Positions 7,196-9,333 of a stretch of 9,333 nucleotides of DNA are shown here, one piece after another; within the stretch, counting starts at the first letter, position 1; every line of letters begins with the position of its first letter. The stretch covers positions 1-9,333 of the forward strand of contig JAJQIE010000104.1 of the NCBI GenBank assembly GCA_021199395.1, written 5' to 3'. The notes under the pieces are model-generated. The model was not told the origin of the DNA and searched no databases. It saw only the letters and a program-made list of their open reading frames with translations. A program made the translations under genes and the position numbers. The stretch is from Lachnospiraceae bacterium. GTDB lineage: Bacteria > Bacillota > Clostridia > Lachnospirales > Lachnospiraceae.

Positions 7196-8668
7196 TTACG
7201 TCGCCTGTTCGGCAGGCTTCATCGTCCGATTCAGAAACTGAAATGAAACTCTCGTGCCGGTTTGACCGGAGATAATCTCAATATCTCCTCCCTGCAGCTT
7301 ATCCTTTACCATCGTCTTTACAATTGTCATGCCCAGCCGTTCTTCGTTCAAAGCGTCCGTACAAAAGCCCGCCCCGTCGTCACTGACCTGAATCCTGGAA
7401 TACAGATCCCCTCTGGACACAAGAATCCGTATATGTCCGTCTGAGCCATCTGTAAACGCATGTGTCAGCGCATTCTGCAGCAGCTCGTTTACCACCAGCG
7501 CGACAGAGGTGGCCACATCGGCCTCTACCTTGAAATTGTCTCCCTCGATCGCAATGTCCATCTGTCCGCCGGTTCCCACATATGCCCTCAGAGCATTGTC
7601 TTTCAGGCTCCGCAGCACCTCCATGAGCCACACATCGTCTGTCCCATCATAGGCAAGCAGCTGGTGCGTATTCGCGATGGATAAAATCCGCATCATACTC
7701 TCTGAGAGCACCTGCTTTACCTCCGGGCTATCCGAGCGCCTCATCTGCAGCCTCAGCAGGCTCGCAACCGTCTGCAGGCTGTTTTTAATACGATGATGCA
7801 TCTCGCGGATCGCGACCGACTTCAGCATCAGTTCTTTTTCCTGCCGCTTCATCAGCGTAATATCGCGCATCAGCACGACAAACGCCACTTCCTGCGAGTC
7901 AAGCGGGACATGGCGGATACTCACAACGGTATGTCCGACCTGAACTTCCTCATAAGTACCCTCCTCGCCCAGCGCATCCGGCTCCTCCGAGCTGAAAAAC
8001 TGTTGTTCGCTCCGCGAAGGGCGAACCTCACCGATATCGACGTAGCGCTGCCCCAGGATTTCCTCTGTATAGCCAAGCTGCTGGAACAGCTTCTGCGCAA
8101 GGCTGTTTCTGAAAATCACCATACCCTTATGGTCTACCATCAGCAGGGCTTCATCCATACACTCGGTCAGCCAGTTGTTGTCCGGATTTATTTTTGAAAG
8201 AGAGCTGGCGATCTTCTCATATCCCTCCAGAGAAAGATGCAGCTTCTCACTCAGCTGAAGCTCTTCGTTTGTTCTTTTTTCCCGGATCAGTACACCGATA
8301 ATCCGGTCACCGTTTCGAATCGGCTCTACGGTCTGAATTGTAATCGTATGCTCCTGCGTCGTAGCCTTCATCTGCCGGGTACCAACCCCCAGCCGGAAGG
8401 TCCTCGCCACCGCCGGTTCATTTTCCTGACGGGCAAACAGTCCGACTACGCTGTTCTTGTAGGAGGACGGAACCTTTGTCGGCTTGGCTTCCGCAATGAC
8501 AAGCGCGTCTCCGTTCGTCATCGGGCAGTCTATAAAAATATCCGCCTCTTCAATATCTGCCATAGGCTGTAAAATCCCCACCATATCCAAAAGCTGGGAA
8601 ATCTCCCGGTCTGTAAGCTCTGTGTACTGTCTGCACAGATCCCGGATTGCCTCTTCCTTCAAAATCAA
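7196..8668 (-). CDS. eutW: EutW, soluble sensor histidine kinase for ethanolamine
   Basis: EutW is the kinase of the EutVW pair; in E. faecalis it autophosphorylates in response to ethanolamine and passes phosphate to EutV. The 490 residues show an N-terminal PdtaS/GAF-like sensing region (about 1-140), a PAS domain (about 163-275, with MDEALLMVDHKGMVIFRNSLAQKL in two parts around 171-194), and a HisKA_2-type dimerisation domain with REMHHRIKNSLQTV (288-301, phospho-acceptor His291 or His292). The ATPase domain follows, with N-box VNELLQNALTHAF (393-405), DDGAGF (430-435) and ERLGMTIV (443-450). No transmembrane segment or signal peptide is visible, so it acts in the cytosol. The TTG at 8668 overlaps the eutV stop (TTGA), but AGGAG is only three bases away; a second in-frame TTG at 8662 has better spacing (nine bases) and may be the true start. 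Confidence 0.93.
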   Translation of the reverse strand: MILKEEAIRDLCRQYTELTDREISQLLDMVGILQPMADIEEADIFIDCPMTNGDALVIAEAKPTKVPSSYKNSVVGLFARQENEPAVARTFRLGVGTRQMKATTQEHTITIQTVEPIRNGDRIIGVLIREKRTNEELQLSEKLHLSLEGYEKIASSLSKINPDNNWLTECMDEALLMVDHKGMVIFRNSLAQKLFQQLGYTEEILGQRYVDIGEVRPSRSEQQFFSSEEPDALGEEGTYEEVQVGHTVVSIRHVPLDSQEVAFVVLMRDITLMKRQEKELMLKSVAIREMHHRIKNSLQTVASLLRLQMRRSDSPEVKQVLSESMMRILSIANTHQLLAYDGTDDVWLMEVLRSLKDNALRAYVGTGGQMDIAIEGDNFKVEADVATSVALVVNELLQNALTHAFTDGSDGHIRILVSRGDLYSRIQVSDDGAGFCTDALNEERLGMTIVKTMVKDKLQGGDIEIISGQTGTRVSFQFLNRTMKPAEQAT

Positions 8669-9255
8669 TCACTCCTGACCATGATCATCTCCGCCACCCG
8701 CTTCATGGAGAGATGCTTCACCTGACTGATATTTCTCAGATATTCATAAGCCTCCTGCTCACTTTTCCCCTCTCTGAGCATTATCAGGCCCTTTGCTTTT
8801 TCCACGACTGTGCGGCTTTCCAGCCGCTCCTGTGCTTTTGCGATCTCCTTTTTAAGCTTCCGCAGATCCCTGCTCCTGCTCACGGCAAGCTCGATGCTCG
8901 GAACCAGCGATTTTTCGTCCACCGGCTTGACCAGATAACCGCAGACTCCACATTCCTTCTTCTGATTGATAAACTCAATATCTGCGTATGCCGTCAAAAG
9001 AATGATCGCATCCGCAAGATCCTCCTCAAAAATAATCTTCGCGGCGGACAGACCGTCCAGATATGGCATCCGGATATCCAAAAACACCAGATCCGGACGA
9101 TTCTTTTTGCATGCCTCCACCGCGTCAAAGCCATCGGCTACATCGCCGACCACATCATATCCTGCTTCCATCAGCAGCTCCCTCAGATCCATACGCATGA
9201 TCGGCTCATCATCCGCAATCAGAATCTTCAGCTTGTTTCCCGTATTTTCCGCCAT
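8665..9255 (-). CDS. eutV: EutV, ANTAR-domain antitermination response regulator
   Basis: EutV is the RNA-binding response regulator of the eut operon: when phosphorylated by EutW it binds paired hairpins in nascent eut transcripts and prevents termination. From the ATG at 9255 the protein is 196 residues. The receiver domain (9-125) has the acidic pair Asp15/Asp16 (IADDEP), phospho-acceptor Asp60 (LVFLD), Thr88 and Lys110 (GYLVKP). A coiled linker (about 128-145) leads to the ANTAR domain (about 139-193: VVEKAKGLIM, EQEAYEYLRNIS, KRVAEMIM). Its stop overlaps the eutW start. The start is uncertain: ATG at 9267 and GTG at 9318 are in frame too, and none has a good ribosome binding site. I prefer 9255 because the receiver fold begins a few residues later, as in other EutV proteins. 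Function is firm; the start is not. Confidence 0.92.
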   Translation of the reverse strand: MAENTGNKLKILIADDEPIMRMDLRELLMEAGYDVVGDVADGFDAVEACKKNRPDLVFLDIRMPYLDGLSAAKIIFEEDLADAIILLTAYADIEFINQKKECGVCGYLVKPVDEKSLVPSIELAVSRSRDLRKLKKEIAKAQERLESRTVVEKAKGLIMLREGKSEQEAYEYLRNISQVKHLSMKRVAEMIMVRSD

Positions 9256-9333
9256 GATATTGCACATGTCTTTGCTATAGTATCGAAATACACGGCTGTC
9301 TCCTCTTTCGACAGCCACAAAAATCTATCTCAG
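9256..9333 (-). promoter_or_regulatory. Region upstream of eutV: hairpin displaying a Shine-Dalgarno and a possible 21-codon overlapping minicistron
   Basis: The transcript can form a perfect seven-pair stem GGCUGUC / GACAGCC at 9294-9316 with loop GAAAGAGGA, flanked by G-U wobble pairs, and a second stem GUAU-UUCG-AUAC at 9280-9291. The sequence AGAGGAG (9300-9306), partly in the first loop, lies six bases before a GTG at 9293. That GTG is out of frame with eutV and opens a 21-codon frame ending TGA at 9228, spanning the likely eutV start. No U-run follows either stem and I see no good promoter pair, so transcription probably enters from beyond the right edge. Confidence 0.4.

Noticed and set aside
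9256..9318. Longer eutV start at the GTG at 9318
   Set aside because: It would add 21 residues not typical of EutV, encoded by the hairpin region, and it is preceded by a T-run and an in-frame TAG with no ribosome binding site.
9270..9333. Promoter for eutV with TACTAT as a -10 element
   Set aside because: At 17-18 bases upstream the sequence is AGAGGA, unlike a -35 box; the candidate rests on the -10 alone.

Overview
The window is a piece of an ethanolamine utilisation (eut) microcompartment operon. All genes are on the minus strand and are read from high to low coordinates. The layout points to a Gram-positive Clostridia-type bacterium (Bacillota; a Lachnospiraceae-like gut commensal would fit). 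It has a two-component EutV/EutW pair with an ANTAR RNA-binding output domain instead of the enterobacterial AraC-type EutR, strong AGGAGG-type ribosome binding sites, and very tight gene packing. The taxon is inferred from gene content and was not tested by a search.

In transcription order: a 78-base upstream region with two hairpins; eutV (antitermination response regulator); eutW (soluble sensor histidine kinase); an 87-base leader; eutA (reactivating ATPase); eutB and eutC (large and small subunits of adenosylcobalamin-dependent ethanolamine ammonia-lyase); eutL (trimeric shell protein); a shell protein with a long acidic tail and a SAP/Rho-N-like C-terminal domain, in the place EutK holds in enterobacteria; eutE (CoA-acylating acetaldehyde dehydrogenase); a 138-base gap; and eutM (hexameric shell protein), cut by the left edge. 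Apart from the two larger gaps, genes are 16 to 22 bases apart or overlap, so this reads as one transcription unit.

Together they make a cycle. EutW senses the substrate and phosphorylates EutV, which in this family binds nascent RNA and prevents termination. EutBC splits ethanolamine to acetaldehyde and ammonia, EutA removes damaged cobalamin from EutBC, and EutE turns acetaldehyde into acetyl-CoA. EutL, EutM and the tailed shell protein help form the protein shell that confines the aldehyde. Genes expected nearby but not seen (eutS, eutP, eutG, eutN, eutD, eutT, eutH, eutQ) presumably lie outside the window.

The core pathway is known. The parts that merit a second look are the tailed shell protein with its 45-bp tandem repeat and putative nucleic-acid-binding end, a targeting-like helix at the C-terminus rather than the N-terminus of EutE, and the RNA features in front of eutV, eutA and eutM. 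I found no mobile element, CRISPR array, tRNA or rRNA, and no convincing plus-strand gene.
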